From: Poronia punctata
Taxonomy: Eukaryota; Ascomycota; Sordariomycetes; Xylariales; Xylariaceae
Reading direction: 5' to 3'
Length of the DNA stretch: 46,515 nt
Assembly (NCBI GenBank): GCA_022579005.1
Contig: MU401711.1
Coordinates: 1 to 46,515 of the forward strand
Shown piece by piece: positions 45,385 through 46,515 of the stretch; position 1 is the first letter of the stretch; each line of letters begins with the position of its first letter. A model generated the notes under the pieces. It saw only the letters and a program-made list of their open reading frames with translations, was not told the origin of the DNA and searched no databases. Both the position numbers and the translations under genes were made by a program.

Positions 45385-46515
45385 GCGCTTCTGGTCTTGA
45401 TGCGAATAAAATCAACGAGGGCGCACGTGAGGGTCGTCTGCGGCGATGTTGAATGGAAAAGGGGCCCGACGCTCTCCACGGAGCAGGGGAATGACCGACA
45501 GAAAATACCGGATTTATCTGTTATGGACAGACGACTAGCGTACTGGCATACGTCCGGCAAAGTCTTAAGAATGAAAGTGCGGGAATGCACACGCGATATG
45601 AGGGCTCGACGCCTGCCGTCCGACGTCTAGCAATGACAGATTGACAACGTTCGAAATGGCTGGCTGGAGTCTGAATAGCCAAGCCAAGGCTGTACGCGAC
45701 GCCCGGTCAGCGATAGAGGCGATGTTGTTTGTCTGCTGCCTATGTGGTAAGTAAGAGGTCGGGATAATTTGTTACTGGGAGCGAGAGCGAGGCCGAGGGA
45801 CGGGTAGGCGCCCGGTCAAAGCTGGATTTCCTGTGATGGTGCAGTGGCAGAAAGGGAGGACAGTTGACTGCCGGATAATAAACAAAACCAGGGATTCCCA
45901 CCAAGTCAGGTTTGGGACGTACTTAGGAGACTTGGTGCGCAGTCACATCCACGGTCTTATGGGGCGGACGGTGGTCGGGGTAGTAAACAAATAATGCCAG
46001 CCTGTCGTGGTTAATTGTGATGACGAAGGAGGGGGCCAAAGCCATTTACACGTAGACAAGAATTGTCCACTTACTGGGTATACGTAGAGAAGTTAAGTAG
46101 TATGTATATACAGGAGACTGGCTCGCGTAAGTAGAAGACAGGTATTGGCCGTTTAATAATTCTGTATAATTGTCATCGACAGTGATGACAAGTCACAGCA
46201 ATCTAGTAGGGTTTGTGGTGTTGCCTCGAAAGACGCGGGTGTGGTTCCTGAACCCGGAAAAGTTATCTGCAGGAAGAGCTGCAGCTGTCCATGGAGAGCA
46301 TGTATGTAGGTCGGACGGGGATTGACCTCAACGGTGCATGGTTCGGGAAGCGTGTTGCGTGCTGCGTGGTGAATCTTACGATCCTGATGGGGGGGGGGGG
46401 ATTATGGGAATTACTTGTACGTACGAGGGGCCTGCGAGGTAAGGTGTTCATTCGGCAAGTCACTTTTTTGCAAGGGGTGGATGATCATTACTTATTTGGG
46501 TAAGAATTTTCCCCC
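45385..46515. promoter_or_regulatory. Upstream region of DUF8035-type gene to window end
   Basis: Just over 1.1 kb containing the presumed promoter and leader of the minus-strand gene. A run of ten G lies at about 46389-46399. No further gene is supportable; the window ends in this spacer. Confidence 0.45.

Overview
The window looks like a nuclear contig from a filamentous ascomycete, most likely a Sordariomycete. The reasons are short introns (59-110 nt) with GTAAGT-like donors and CTAAC/CTGAC-like branch sites, single-gene transcription units, fungal protein families (arrestin-related trafficking adaptor, fungal eIF3c, TopBP1/Dpb11-type BRCT protein, DUF8035-type protein), and large AT-rich gene-free blocks that look like repeats decayed by repeat-induced point mutation (RIP). 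I cannot name the species.

Layout. Positions 1 to about 12,524 are a RIP-type desert in three parts. The first is an extremely AT-rich block (1-6609). It ends in a 40-bp tandem repeat (6610-6889) whose units become steadily less AT-mutated toward a 300-bp normal-composition island. The second is a 3.3-kb AT-rich block (about 7189-10571). The third is a 1.95-kb decayed DNA transposon (10574-12522) with 43-bp terminal inverted repeats and TA at both ends. No intact gene was found there. From 12,525 to 17,377 there is normal-composition DNA without a supportable gene, ending in a long pyrimidine-rich leader.

The gene-bearing part begins at 17,378. In order: an arrestin-domain trafficking adaptor (+); a 4.3-kb spacer with microsatellites; a stand-alone FAR1-type zinc-binding/coiled-coil protein (-); a 134-aa three-exon protein (+); translation initiation factor eIF3c/Nip1 (+); a hemerythrin-domain protein with a mitochondrial-type N-terminus (-); a SnoaL-like protein (+); a 14-TM MFS transporter (+); a four-BRCT TopBP1/Dpb11/Rad4 checkpoint protein (+); and a DUF8035-type protein with an Arg/Asp/Glu-rich tail (-). 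These are mostly unrelated housekeeping or regulatory genes, each with its own promoter. I see no biosynthetic cluster and no operon-like system.

The most unusual signals are in the DNA rather than the proteins: the mutation gradient across the 40-bp repeats, the survival of cytosines mainly after G in the AT-rich block, a doubled 11-bp motif scattered nine times in that block only, the TA-flanked inverted-repeat element, and a family of TAGGTACCTA-type palindromes across the intergenic DNA. All reading was done by eye; no database search was run.
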